The notes under the pieces: model-generated
What the model was told of the DNA's origin: nothing
What the model saw: the letters and a program-made list of their open reading frames with translations, nothing else
Databases searched by the model: none
Origin: Lachnospiraceae bacterium
GTDB taxonomy: Bacteria; Bacillota; Clostridia; Lachnospirales; Lachnospiraceae
Direction of reading: 5' to 3'
NCBI GenBank assembly: GCA_022792835.1
Contig: JAAWBT010000014.1
Span: forward strand, 1-64,000
DNA: 64,000 nt
Translations under genes and position numbers: made by a program
In this document: piece after piece, positions 28,874-37,639 of the stretch
How positions within the stretch are numbered: position 1 is the stretch's first letter
Layout: every line of letters starts with the position of its first letter

Positions 28874-30367
28874 TTATAGGAACATCCCAAGCCCCGCATT
28901 GATCCCGTCCACGATGGGCTTGGAAAAAAGCCCCAATACCAGATTCACCGTCACAAACAGGAAAGAAGCCACCTTAAGCATCCTCGAAGCCTGATGAGAC
29001 TGGTCCTCCCCATACTCCCGTTCTGATGGAGAATAAATGCTGATGACCAGCCGCAGGAAATAAATGGCATTTAGGATTGTGCTGATCGCTAATCCTAAAA
29101 TGGTAAACACCATCTTATGAGGGCTCTGGACCGCCGCTGTGGCAAAAAGAAGTTTGGAGATAAAACCTGACAGCATGGGAAAACCCACCATAGAAAGGGC
29201 TCCCACGGCAAAAGCCAGACCCGCCGTCCGGTTCCGATAACCGGAACCTCTGAGGCTCACATAATCCGTCCTGCCCCCAGAAACCTCATAAAGCCCCACC
29301 GCACTGATAAACAGCAGAGATTTCGTGGCCGCATGGGTGAGAATATGAAACACTGCCGCTACCATTCCTGCCTGAGTCCCAAGACCAATCCCCATATAAA
29401 TATAGCCGATCTGGGCCACAGAAGAATAGGCGATCATCCGTCTCGTGTCTGTCTCCCGGATAGCCCGGATGGAACCGATCAGCATCCCAAGGAGGCCAAA
29501 CACAAATAACAGGTTCGTAACCCCGCTGCCAATCACCGTACCATAGCCAAGTACCCGGTAAAACACTTTAATCAACAGGAATATATAGCCTTTGGACACC
29601 AGGCTGGACAAAATCGCACTGGCCGCCGGAGTCGCATACCCATATGTCTCCGGAATCCAGGAATGAAAGGGATACAACCCGCTCTTGATGGCAAGGCCCA
29701 CGGACATCAGAGCGATAACCACCAGAAGGGGCACGTCATAGCTGCCCGTCCTCACAATGGCCGTCACCGCCTCCTTGGCCGGTTCCATCAAAAGGTGCCC
29801 GGTAATGTCATAGAGGAGCGTCAGGCTGATCAAAAACATACCAGAACCAAGAAGGCTCATGACCATATAGCGAATCGCTGCCACGATCCCGTGGCCGTTC
29901 TGTCTGATCATAATCAGGCCGCAGGCCGCAATGGTATTGATCTCCACGAACACATAAGCCGTAAACAGGTCATTGGTATAAATGAGTGCCAGCAGGGAGC
30001 TCATGAGGAGGTCCACCAGAATAAAAAACAGGTTGATCTTCGTCCCCTCCACATCCGTAAACACGTGGCTGATTCCGCCAAGGAGTGAGAGAAGCATAAT
30101 GACAGAAAAACCCATAGCCATGAGCGCCTCTAAAACCCCTGCCCGGATTTCATTGCCCCAAGGCGCCGGAAAATGCCCCATCATGTAAATAAAGCTTTCC
30201 CCTGTCTGTACCGTATAAAAGAGCACGGCTCCGGCAAAGAAGATCTGCGCCGTCACCATAAAAAGGCAGAGTCTCTTCGCCCACTGCCCCTTCAGCACAG
30301 AAGAGACAATTCCGCAGAACATGGCCAGAATAATGGAAAAAAACGGAAAATTGCGGATGAAATCCAT
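28874..30367 (-). CDS. Proton-conducting antiporter-like subunit, copy 1
   Basis: AYVFVEINTIAACGLIMIRQNG, VGLAIKSGLYPFHSWIPETYGYATPAASAILSSLVSKG; start at MDFIRNFPF. Confidence 0.9.
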   Translation of the reverse strand: MDFIRNFPFFSIILAMFCGIVSSVLKGQWAKRLCLFMVTAQIFFAGAVLFYTVQTGESFIYMMGHFPAPWGNEIRAGVLEALMAMGFSVIMLLSLLGGISHVFTDVEGTKINLFFILVDLLMSSLLALIYTNDLFTAYVFVEINTIAACGLIMIRQNGHGIVAAIRYMVMSLLGSGMFLISLTLLYDITGHLLMEPAKEAVTAIVRTGSYDVPLLVVIALMSVGLAIKSGLYPFHSWIPETYGYATPAASAILSSLVSKGYIFLLIKVFYRVLGYGTVIGSGVTNLLFVFGLLGMLIGSIRAIRETDTRRMIAYSSVAQIGYIYMGIGLGTQAGMVAAVFHILTHAATKSLLFISAVGLYEVSGGRTDYVSLRGSGYRNRTAGLAFAVGALSMVGFPMLSGFISKLLFATAAVQSPHKMVFTILGLAISTILNAIYFLRLVISIYSPSEREYGEDQSHQASRMLKVASFLFVTVNLVLGLFSKPIVDGINAGLGMFL

Positions 30368-30747
30368 TACTCTCCCTCCTTTCTCCACTGGAAGACAATC
30401 TCATCCAGATCCAGAGAACCGTACCTGCGGTAAAGGCGGATGGTAAGAGACAGCATAAGCGCCGTCACACTGACTGAAACCACAATCCCAGTGAGCACCA
30501 ACCCGTCCGGAATTGGATTGGTATAGGCCGATGCATCCATAACCCCGTCGTTAAGGATGGGCACCTGCCTCCCGAAAATGTACCCCTTCGCCGCCAGGAA
30601 CAAATACACCGCCGTATCCATAATATTCAGACCGATAATCTTTTTGATCAGATTCTTGTGGAGCAAAAGCGTCGTAAACCCAATCCCAAACAGGATCATA
30701 GACACTGTTTCCTCCATATTAGCCGCCAGATGTGCAAGCATACTCAC
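30367..30747 (-). CDS. Na+/H+ antiporter subunit C (MrpC/NuoK-like)
   Basis: GIGFTTLLLHKNLIKKIIGLNIMDTAVYLFL...DGLVLTGIVVSVSVTALMLSL. Confidence 0.88.
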   Translation of the reverse strand: MSMLAHLAANMEETVSMILFGIGFTTLLLHKNLIKKIIGLNIMDTAVYLFLAAKGYIFGRQVPILNDGVMDASAYTNPIPDGLVLTGIVVSVSVTALMLSLTIRLYRRYGSLDLDEIVFQWRKEGE

Positions 30748-31712
30748 ATGCCCCCCTTCCGGAACAAGGTATAAAAAGCATACATGGTACAGGCCACCAC
30801 CAGCCCCACACAGATATTAAGAGGCAGGATTAAGCCGCTGGAAAGAATAGCTCCGGGCGTCCCCAGAGGAATCCCGCTCTCCAGATGATTGGCCCCTGTA
30901 AAAAACGAATAACTCTTTGCCAGGCAGTAAAACGTAAGGGCTGCCAAAGTGATCCTGCGGAATGTCTTTTCCGTAAAAAACCGTTCCGTCTTTTTAAAAC
31001 CAAAGGCATTCAGATACAGGATCAGCCCGGAACCGATGATGGCCCCTCCGGAAAAGCCGCCGCCTGGCGACAGATGGCCGTTCAAAATGATATAGATTCC
31101 GAAAATAAACAACAGCGGCACCAGCACACAGGAAACCTTCTGTAAAATCAGGTCATTCTTTGGCTCATAGATCCGGTCATTTTCTTCTGCCTGTTTCTTT
31201 TTCATCTTCTTCCTGTCGTCAGAATTATCCAGCCGCATCAACACCTGGACACAAGTGGCCGCGATAAACAAAACACAGGATTCCCCGAAAGTATCAAACG
31301 CCCGGTAGTCTAAAATCATGCCGGTGACAAAATTAGTGGCTCCCGTTTCCTCCACGCCCTTTTCAATATAGCGGGCCGCCACCTCATTGTTGGTGGGATT
31401 GTCCGGATTGCCAAACTCCGGCAGATAAATCACTGTCCAGAGAAGCACGCCGATCAGGGTCACGCAGAGAGCCACCGAGGCAAATTTATTCACCACCTGG
31501 AAAATCTTTAATTCCTTGTTGTGCCGCTCGTCATAAACTTCCGCATTGATCTTCTCCTCATTGAGCCTGGGACCGGAGAGTTCTTCCGGCGGAATCCGTT
31601 TTAAGGGCGCTTTTGTTTCCATACGAAACTCCGGAGGGGCCGCTTCCCCATCCACCCATTTTTCAAACCGGCGAAACCGGCTGGTCTCATAATCCTTTCT
31701 CAGCCTGCTCAT
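30744..31712 (-). CDS. MbhE-like segment fused to MrpB (MnhB) domain
   Basis: N-terminal region with EVAARYIEKGVEETGATNFVTGMILDYRAFDTFGESCVLFIA, then FGIYIILNGHLSPGGGFSGGAIIGSGLIL. Confidence 0.85.
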   Translation of the reverse strand: MSRLRKDYETSRFRRFEKWVDGEAAPPEFRMETKAPLKRIPPEELSGPRLNEEKINAEVYDERHNKELKIFQVVNKFASVALCVTLIGVLLWTVIYLPEFGNPDNPTNNEVAARYIEKGVEETGATNFVTGMILDYRAFDTFGESCVLFIAATCVQVLMRLDNSDDRKKMKKKQAEENDRIYEPKNDLILQKVSCVLVPLLFIFGIYIILNGHLSPGGGFSGGAIIGSGLILYLNAFGFKKTERFFTEKTFRRITLAALTFYCLAKSYSFFTGANHLESGIPLGTPGAILSSGLILPLNICVGLVVACTMYAFYTLFRKGGM

Positions 31713-31990
31713 TTTCCGCCCTCCTCATCATCCCTCTCCTTCTCCTGCCTCTCCTCCTGGATGGCCCGGATCTTTTTCAGGGTCACAAAAAACAGGATAC
31801 TGGTCACCCCTGCCCCGACGGCCGCTTCCGTCACAGCCAGGTCAGGGGACTGCAGAATCACCCAAATGATGGCCATGATGGAGCTGTAAGACATATAGAT
31901 AATAATAGATGTCAAAAGCTTTTTCGTAAAACTTACGGACAGCGCACAGACGATCAGCCCGATCAAAAGAAACAGTTCAAATATCCTCAC
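31709..31990 (-). CDS. MbhD/DUF4040-like membrane subunit
   Basis: SFTKKLLTSIIIYMSYSSIMAIIWVILQSPDLAVTEAAVGAGVTSILFFVTL; GTG start inferred. Confidence 0.82.
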   Translation of the reverse strand: MRIFELFLLIGLIVCALSVSFTKKLLTSIIIYMSYSSIMAIIWVILQSPDLAVTEAAVGAGVTSILFFVTLKKIRAIQEERQEKERDDEEGGK

Positions 31991-32306
31991 GGTGTTCCAC
32001 CTCGATTTCTCCAAGATCCTCATCTGTCATCACTTCCAGACGGCTGATCATATGTCCCGCCACAGGGCTCGCCAGCCAGAAAAAAAGTACCACCAGAAGC
32101 AGCTTAAAAGAAGCAAAGCTTATGCCCTTCCACACCACCAGGCCCAGCGTCATAAACAGGATCCCAAGCGTATCCCCCAAAGCCGCCGCATGAATCCGGT
32201 TTAATGCCTTTTTAAACTTGTTGACGCCCACGGCTGCCGCCAGAAAAATGAGAAGTCCCAAAAAAAGAAGGACCGCCGACGCTGAAAGCCTTACCCACTC
32301 CATCAT
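31977..32306 (-). CDS. Na+/H+ antiporter subunit G (MrpG)
   Basis: FKKALNRIHAAALGDTLGILFMTLGLVV; SPVAGHMISRLEV. Confidence 0.87.
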   Translation of the reverse strand: MMEWVRLSASAVLLFLGLLIFLAAAVGVNKFKKALNRIHAAALGDTLGILFMTLGLVVWKGISFASFKLLLVVLFFWLASPVAGHMISRLEVMTDEDLGEIEVEHREDI

Positions 32307-32617
32307 TCCTTTTTCTCCTCCTTCTCCCGTTCCTTCCGCTCTCTGTACACGCCCGTATACACCTTGGTGAGCACCACCACTGCCAGGAAACTTACCATGG
32401 CATAGATCAGACAGACGTCCGTCAGGTAGTCCTCTTTCATGTACACCGACAAAATAGCAATGATGACAATAGTCATGGTGCCGATCATGTTGACCGCAAT
32501 GATCCGGTCCGCCGTCTTTGGCCCCCGCACAGAACGGATAATAGAGACTAGGATCAAGACAGCAAGAACCACCATGCAGCCCATTAAAATCCCTTGATAA
32601 ATAAGCTCCGCGCTCAT
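32303..32617 (-). CDS. Na+/H+ antiporter subunit F (MrpF)
   Basis: SIIRSVRGPKTADRIIAVNMIGTMTIVII...LIYAMVSFLAVVVLTKVY. Confidence 0.88.
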   Translation of the reverse strand: MSAELIYQGILMGCMVVLAVLILVSIIRSVRGPKTADRIIAVNMIGTMTIVIIAILSVYMKEDYLTDVCLIYAMVSFLAVVVLTKVYTGVYRERKEREKEEKKE

Positions 32618-33102
32618 TTTCTCCCCGCCTCCATTCTTCTTATAATGTGAACAAACACCGAATCCTCGATTCCTTCTGCCATCTCCTTGTCCAGACAGTG
32701 GACGCAAAGCTCATCTCCCTCCACAGATACCGTGATGGTCCCCGGCGTCAGGGTTATGGAATTAGCCAGAAGCACCTTGCCGATTCCTGTTTTTAAATCT
32801 GTTTTAAAATAGACCAGTGCCGGCTCCGGCTCGTACTTTGGCGATAAAATCAGCCGAAGTACCCCCAGGTTCGCCCTGGCAATCTCCCGGAGTAAAACTC
32901 CCATAAAAAGGAGAAACAGTCCCGCATTTTTAAACAACAAAAAATCCTTCCGCAGACTATAGTCCATAAAACGGCAGATAAACCAGTAAACCGCCGCAGA
33001 AACCGCAAGTCCAAACAGAAAGATTTCCCATGTGAATTTTCCATTTAATAAGATCCAGAATCCCAAAAACAGCAGAAACATCTTACTTAAGCCCCCTGTC
33101 AT
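32614..33102 (-). CDS. Na+/H+ antiporter subunit E (MrpE)
   Basis: FWILLNGKFTWEIFLFGLAVSAAVYW...LANSITLTPGTITVSVEGDELCVHCLD; exact start uncertain (33102 or 33081). Confidence 0.87.
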   Translation of the reverse strand: MTGGLSKMFLLFLGFWILLNGKFTWEIFLFGLAVSAAVYWFICRFMDYSLRKDFLLFKNAGLFLLFMGVLLREIARANLGVLRLILSPKYEPEPALVYFKTDLKTGIGKVLLANSITLTPGTITVSVEGDELCVHCLDKEMAEGIEDSVFVHIIRRMEAGRK

Positions 33103-33188
33103 GAAAGCCGGAACCGATTCCTGCCATCTGCAGACAAGCTGCACGATTCCGTGCTTTGGTGTGCCTTTTCTTCCCACACCCGCCATTG

Positions 33189-33217
33189 AGTATATACCCA
33201 TTTTCATGAAAATACAA
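33189..33217 (-). promoter_or_regulatory. Sigma-A-like promoter of the Mrp/Mbh-like operon
   Basis: Minus strand TTGTAT-N17-TATACT. Confidence 0.6.
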
Positions 33218-33320
33218 GAACATTTTTTCCAGTTTCACTGCCCTCTTTCTTTAAGAGCTCACACTCTTTCTTTTCCTTCCATATTATACCATTAAGCAAA
33301 CCCAAAGGAGAACTCACCCC

Positions 33321-34400
33321 TTGAACAAGAAAATTCTCACAAAACGTATACTCTGCCTCGCTTTGTCTGCCCTGATGCTTCTCGGCATGCTTGCCAGCTG
33401 CGGAAAAAAATCTTCTGACAAAACACCCTCCCCTGAAACAACCGGTACAGAAAAGACAGAAGAAACAGCCGGCAAAAAAGAGCTGATCCCCGTCACCTTG
33501 AGTGAAGTGGCCCATTCTATCTTTTATGCGCCTCAGTATGTGGCCATTGAACTGGGATATTTTGAAGAGGAGGGCATCGACCTGACCCTGATCAACAGTG
33601 CCGGGGCCGATAAGGTCATGACTGCCCTCATCTCTGGTGGCGCCGATATCGGCTTTATGGGCTCCGAGGCCAGTATTTACGTCTATGCAGAGGGGAATTC
33701 CGACTACGCCGTCAATTTTGCCCAACTTACCCAGCGGGCCGGGAATTTCCTGGTGGGCAGGGAAGCCGATGAGGATTTCAAATGGGAAGACCTGAAAGGA
33801 AAAAATGTACTGGGCGGCCGCGCCGGCGGTATGCCTCAGATGGTATTCGAGTACATTTTAAAGCAGAACGGGATCGACCCGAAAGCGGATCTTTCCATTG
33901 ACCAAAGCATTGATTTCGGCCTGACAGCCGCAGCCTTTATGGAAGGCGATGCCGACTATACAGTGGAATTTGAGCCCTTTGCCACAAAGATTGAGTTAGA
34001 AGGTTCCGGAACTGTGGTCGCCTCCCTGGGTGTGGACTCCGGTTATGTGCCCTATACGGCTTACTGTGCCAAAAAAAGCTATTATGAGGAGCATGCCGAC
34101 GTGATTCAGGGATTCACAAATGCCATCCAGAAGGGTCTGGATTATGTAAACAGCCATACATCTGAGGAAATCGCCGCTGTTATTAAACCTCAGTTTGAGG
34201 AAACGGAGGAAAGCACCATCGCTGCCATTGTAGAACGCTATCTCTCCCAGGATACCTGGAAAGAAGACCTGGTCTTTGCCCAGGAAAGCTTTGATCTTTT
34301 ACAGGATATTCTGACGGAAGCTGGAGAGCTGACCGAAAAAGTCCCCTACGCAGATCTGGTCAACACAGAATATGCTGAAAAAGCAAAATCTGGCAGATAA
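33321..34400 (+). CDS. ABC transporter substrate-binding lipoprotein (SsuA/THI5-like)
   Basis: TTG start behind AAAGGAGA, lipobox LGMLASC, VTLSEVAHSIFYAPQYVAIELGYFEEEGIDLTLIN. Confidence 0.88.
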   Translation: MNKKILTKRILCLALSALMLLGMLASCGKKSSDKTPSPETTGTEKTEETAGKKELIPVTLSEVAHSIFYAPQYVAIELGYFEEEGIDLTLINSAGADKVMTALISGGADIGFMGSEASIYVYAEGNSDYAVNFAQLTQRAGNFLVGREADEDFKWEDLKGKNVLGGRAGGMPQMVFEYILKQNGIDPKADLSIDQSIDFGLTAAAFMEGDADYTVEFEPFATKIELEGSGTVVASLGVDSGYVPYTAYCAKKSYYEEHADVIQGFTNAIQKGLDYVNSHTSEEIAAVIKPQFEETEESTIAAIVERYLSQDTWKEDLVFAQESFDLLQDILTEAGELTEKVPYADLVNTEYAEKAKSGR

Positions 34401-34463
34401 TCTGACAAAATCGGTTGCCACCCAAACCCGGTACAGCACATTGTACCGGATCTCCCTACGATT

Positions 34464-34491
34464 ACAGCCGCCGGAAACTGCCGGCGGCTGT
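34464..34491 (+). terminator. Stem-loop after SBP gene
   Basis: acagccgccgg-aaactg-ccggcggctgt perfect 11-bp stem; weak T tract. Confidence 0.55.
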
Positions 34492-34512
34492 CTTACTGTA
34501 TATTCCTCTGTC

Positions 34513-34611
34513 GTACCATCGGTTAACAAGAGCATACACGGTCGGAGAAGGGGGAAAAACCAGCAAATCATGCAGACTGGAGCGTGTGTGTCCTTGTCAA
34601 CCGATGGTATC
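34513..34611. repeat. MITE-like inverted-repeat element, short copy (A)
   Basis: Ends taccatcggttaacaag.../...cttgtcaaccgatggtatc; homologous in reverse orientation to the ends of 58322-58603. Confidence 0.8.
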
Positions 34612-34615
34612 TTTC

Positions 34616-35674
34616 TCAAAGCATAAACTGGAGCCCACAAAAAGCTCCGTACACCAAAAGCAGCAAAATCCCCTGCAGCCTGGTCAGCTTCTCCTTCAAA
34701 AGCGCCGGCACCGTCAAAAAGAACATGACAAACAGCATGACCGGAATATCCAACACCAGAGAGGCATTGTGTCCGGCAATCACAGCGCTCTGCGGGATCT
34801 CAAAGGGCGCCAGAGTAACGGAAAGGCCGCTCACAAGTACCAGGTTAAAAAGGTTGGCCCCAATGACATTTCCCAGAGAGAGGGCGCCATGACCTTTGAT
34901 CAGAGACGTGATGGCTGTCACCAGCTCCGGCAGGGACGTTCCAAGCGCCACAAAAGTTAAAGCGATCACCGATTCCGGCACACCGAGCGCCTGGGCAATC
35001 AGCGTTCCGTTGTCCACCAGAAGCTTCGCTCCCACCGCTATCAGGACCGCCCCCACCGCCAAAAGCAGAATATCCTTGCCCATGGAGCCCTGTTCCTGCT
35101 CCACCTCTCCTGTGTCCACTCCATCCCTGTCTCCCATCTGATTCGTCATTTTCAGCTCCGAATCTTTCCCGGAAAGACTGGCTGCCTGCAAAACAAGCTC
35201 CTCCTCTTTTGGCTGTCCGCTCTCTTTCCTGGCCTGTATAACCGTAGAACCCATATAGACCAGAAAGATCAATAACAAAAGCACACCGGCCGGCCGGCTG
35301 AAATATCCGGTAAAATAAGCAGTCAATGCATAGAAGAGTGCCGCTGTAAAGAAAAAGACGACCGGCGTCCGCAGAGTTTTCCGCTTCACTTCAGACGGCC
35401 TTATCGCAATCGTAAGACCCGCGATCAGAGCCGTGTTGCAGATGATAGAACCGATGGCATTGCCATAGGCAATTTCCCCATGGCCGCCCACAGCAGAAGT
35501 GGCAGATACCATCACCTCCGGAAGCGTCGTTCCGATGGATACCACCGTTGCACCGATCAAAAGCTCCGGAACCCGAAATCGGTGGGCAATCCCCGTGGCT
35601 CCGTCCACAAACCAATCGCCGCCTTTTATCAGCAAAAGCAGCCCAACAACAAACAATAATACAGGCATCCACAT
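34616..35674 (-). CDS. Calcium/sodium antiporter (CaCA family, YrbG-like)
   Basis: Two alpha-repeats: GATVVSIGTTLPEVMVS and ALTFVALGTSLPELVTAI. Confidence 0.93.
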   Translation of the reverse strand: MWMPVLLFVVGLLLLIKGGDWFVDGATGIAHRFRVPELLIGATVVSIGTTLPEVMVSATSAVGGHGEIAYGNAIGSIICNTALIAGLTIAIRPSEVKRKTLRTPVVFFFTAALFYALTAYFTGYFSRPAGVLLLLIFLVYMGSTVIQARKESGQPKEEELVLQAASLSGKDSELKMTNQMGDRDGVDTGEVEQEQGSMGKDILLLAVGAVLIAVGAKLLVDNGTLIAQALGVPESVIALTFVALGTSLPELVTAITSLIKGHGALSLGNVIGANLFNLVLVSGLSVTLAPFEIPQSAVIAGHNASLVLDIPVMLFVMFFLTVPALLKEKLTRLQGILLLLVYGAFCGLQFML

Positions 35675-35884
35675 ATTAGATTCTCCCTTTTGTCTGAAAT
35701 CAGTGTCTCAAGAAGCAGTAACGATTGTACCATATTCCAGTACTTTTTCCAAGGCTTTCTTTTGCCGCCTCTAAAGTGACAAAACTTTCACCTAAATGTC
35801 ACGAAGCTGTAAGGTAAGTATGTTATCCTTAGATAAGAATTTGAAAATCCACTGACACATAAATCAAAACAAAGGAGGCTGATT

Positions 35885-36064
35885 ATGACAGAAAGAAAAA
35901 AAGCACGAATCCAAACAGCCATTCACGGCATCCTGTCATGTATTTTCCTACTTCCGGTTTTCCTGCTGCTTGTCGCCATCACGATCGTCCGTTCACTGTT
36001 AGATTATCTCATCAGCAGTTGGGAGCGGGGGTTCCTATGCGACAAAAAAGCCTGCAAGCAGTAA
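35885..36064 (+). CDS. Small single-TM protein (59 aa), not in supplied ORF track
   Basis: ATG behind AAAGGAGG; MTERKKARIQTAIHGILSCIFLLPVFLLLVAITIVRSLLDYLISSWERGFLCDKKACKQ. Confidence 0.65.
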   Translation: MTERKKARIQTAIHGILSCIFLLPVFLLLVAITIVRSLLDYLISSWERGFLCDKKACKQ

Positions 36065-36079
36065 ACCCGCTTGCAGGCT
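36049..36079 (-). terminator. Terminator of tRNA-Ser overlapping the 3' end of the small ORF
   Basis: agcctgcaagc...gcttgcaggct 11-bp perfect stem; minus strand followed by TTTTTTG. Confidence 0.8.
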
Positions 36080-36087
36080 GAATTTTC

Positions 36088-36177
36088 TGGCGGAGAGTGT
36101 GGGATTCGAACCCACGTGCCCAGAAAGGACAACCGCATTTCGAGTGCGGCTCGTTATGACCACTTCGATAACTCTCC
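36088..36177 (-). tRNA. tRNA-Ser (anticodon CGA), CCA encoded
   Basis: Minus strand GGAGAGTTATCGAAGTGG...CCGCACTCGAAATGCGG...GGGTTCGAATCCCACACTCTCCGCCA. Confidence 0.95.
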
Positions 36178-36232
36178 AATCATACGAAAACTATTTTACC
36201 CGCTGCCACACAGAATGTCAACTATTATCTTC

Positions 36233-36910
36233 CTATAGTTTCTGTATTTTAGCATATTTCAGCCGAAGAGCAATTTCTCCGAGAGAATCCGCCAGATACT
36301 CCGTAAAGGGTTTTTGGGGCAGCAGCCGCTTTATGGCATCCGCCAGGACAATTTCGCAGAGATTCCCTATCATCTCCTGGTACTCAATATCATATTCCTC
36401 CAGCGCCCGCCTGATATATTCTGCCGAAAATTGCCTTAAAAATTCCTGTTCCAGACGGATGCACTCCAAAAAATCATAGATCCGGTCAATCCCCAGGCTC
36501 CCGGAAAGATCCTTAAGCACCGGGTAATCCAGTGTCAATATGGTATTGTGCGGCTCGAACTCTGCGTCATACCATTTGAAAAATTCCGGCATTCCCTTCA
36601 AAAAAGTATCCTCCAGGCAGCGATTTCCATAAGCAGAAAATACCGGAAGGATCTCATGGTAGAGAGCCAGCGCCGCCTTTACCTTTTCCCTTACGCACGC
36701 TGCCCCAATCTCATAAGCCTGTTCTGCAGACAGTCCCTCTGCCATGACTGTTGTGTCGCCTCCGGCTGCGCCCGCCTCTCTTATACAGTACAGGACTGCC
36801 CCCATAAACTGCTCTGCCTTTTCATAAGTCACAGAAGTACTTTCCAGCCCATTGTATTTCTTCGCCAGCCTTCCCACAAGGGGAACCAACTCTTCCATCT
36901 CATAATCCAT
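36233..36910 (-). CDS. Conserved uncharacterised protein (resembles DUF6179 family from memory)
   Basis: MPEFFKWYDAEFEPHNTILTLDYPVLKDLSGSLGIDRIYDFL; immediately follows the next gene. Confidence 0.55.
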   Translation of the reverse strand: MDYEMEELVPLVGRLAKKYNGLESTSVTYEKAEQFMGAVLYCIREAGAAGGDTTVMAEGLSAEQAYEIGAACVREKVKAALALYHEILPVFSAYGNRCLEDTFLKGMPEFFKWYDAEFEPHNTILTLDYPVLKDLSGSLGIDRIYDFLECIRLEQEFLRQFSAEYIRRALEEYDIEYQEMIGNLCEIVLADAIKRLLPQKPFTEYLADSLGEIALRLKYAKIQKL

Positions 36911-36916
36911 ACCCAC

Positions 36917-37456
36917 TCACCTCCAGCAAAGCTCTCTCAATGCCTCCAGATACAGCTCATAGTCCCACCGCTTTACTTCATCAAATTTTTCGTATTCTCC
37001 GCGGCCTTCCGAAGCCTGATACCCCCGATAACCGGCCCGGACTGCCTGAGAAAAAAGATTCAGGCAGGTGCCCTCCAGGTAATCCAGATCACCAAAACAG
37101 ATTTCTTCAAACTGTTCCCGCATAAAATGTAAAAGCTCCTCGTCACTGATCTCGTCCTGCATTTCATTTTTATAGAGATAAAAAATTTCCTGCAGCCGGA
37201 TAATCGTCTCCCTATAACAGCTCTGATCAATGAAATCCGAATCACAGAATTCATAGACAATCTTTGGCACAATTCCCTCCCCAAATTCCACCCGCTTCTG
37301 CTCCCGGAGCGTTTTGGCCCGCTCCTCAAGAATCAACTTTGCATCCTCCTTTGTCAAGGTCAGCCCAAACCTCTCCGCAGCCTGATTTGTCTCCAAAACC
37401 GGTTCCAGAGCAGTCTGCTGCTCCAATAAAACCATCCAATCTCGTTCCAAACCCAT
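36917..37456 (-). CDS. Conserved uncharacterised protein (resembles DUF6323 family from memory)
   Basis: FGLTLTKEDAKLILEERAKTLREQKRVEFGEGIVPKIVYEFCDSDFID...FGDLDYLEGTC; start at MGLERDW behind GGGGAGAAGG. Confidence 0.55.
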   Translation of the reverse strand: MGLERDWMVLLEQQTALEPVLETNQAAERFGLTLTKEDAKLILEERAKTLREQKRVEFGEGIVPKIVYEFCDSDFIDQSCYRETIIRLQEIFYLYKNEMQDEISDEELLHFMREQFEEICFGDLDYLEGTCLNLFSQAVRAGYRGYQASEGRGEYEKFDEVKRWDYELYLEALRELCWR

Positions 37457-37568
37457 TCCTTCTCCCCTTTCTATGATGTGCCTTAGCTCCATGCCCGGAC
37501 AAGCAGGCTTTCTCTGCCAAAATCTCCGGGAAAATGATTATAGCACCGGACCAAATATCTTACCAGTC

Positions 37569-37597
37569 TTGAAAAAAAGCCATTTTTATGATATAAT
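37569..37597 (+). promoter_or_regulatory. Strong orphan sigma-A-like promoter
   Basis: TTGAAA-N17-TATAAT on + strand with no + strand gene downstream. Confidence 0.6.
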
Positions 37598-37610
37598 ACA
37601 GATACCAAAA

Positions 37611-37639
37611 GGGAGCAGACAAATTCAACATCTGCTCCC
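37611..37639. terminator. Hairpin terminator of nhaC (minus)
   Basis: gggagcaga...tctgctccc stem, minus-strand TTTT tract. Confidence 0.75.

Noticed and set aside
34513-34611. Simple rho-independent terminator between SBP and CaCA genes
   Set aside because: Terminal repeats are far apart, lack a T tract and are shared with a second locus at 58 kb; a separate hairpin at 34464-34491 is the better terminator-like structure.
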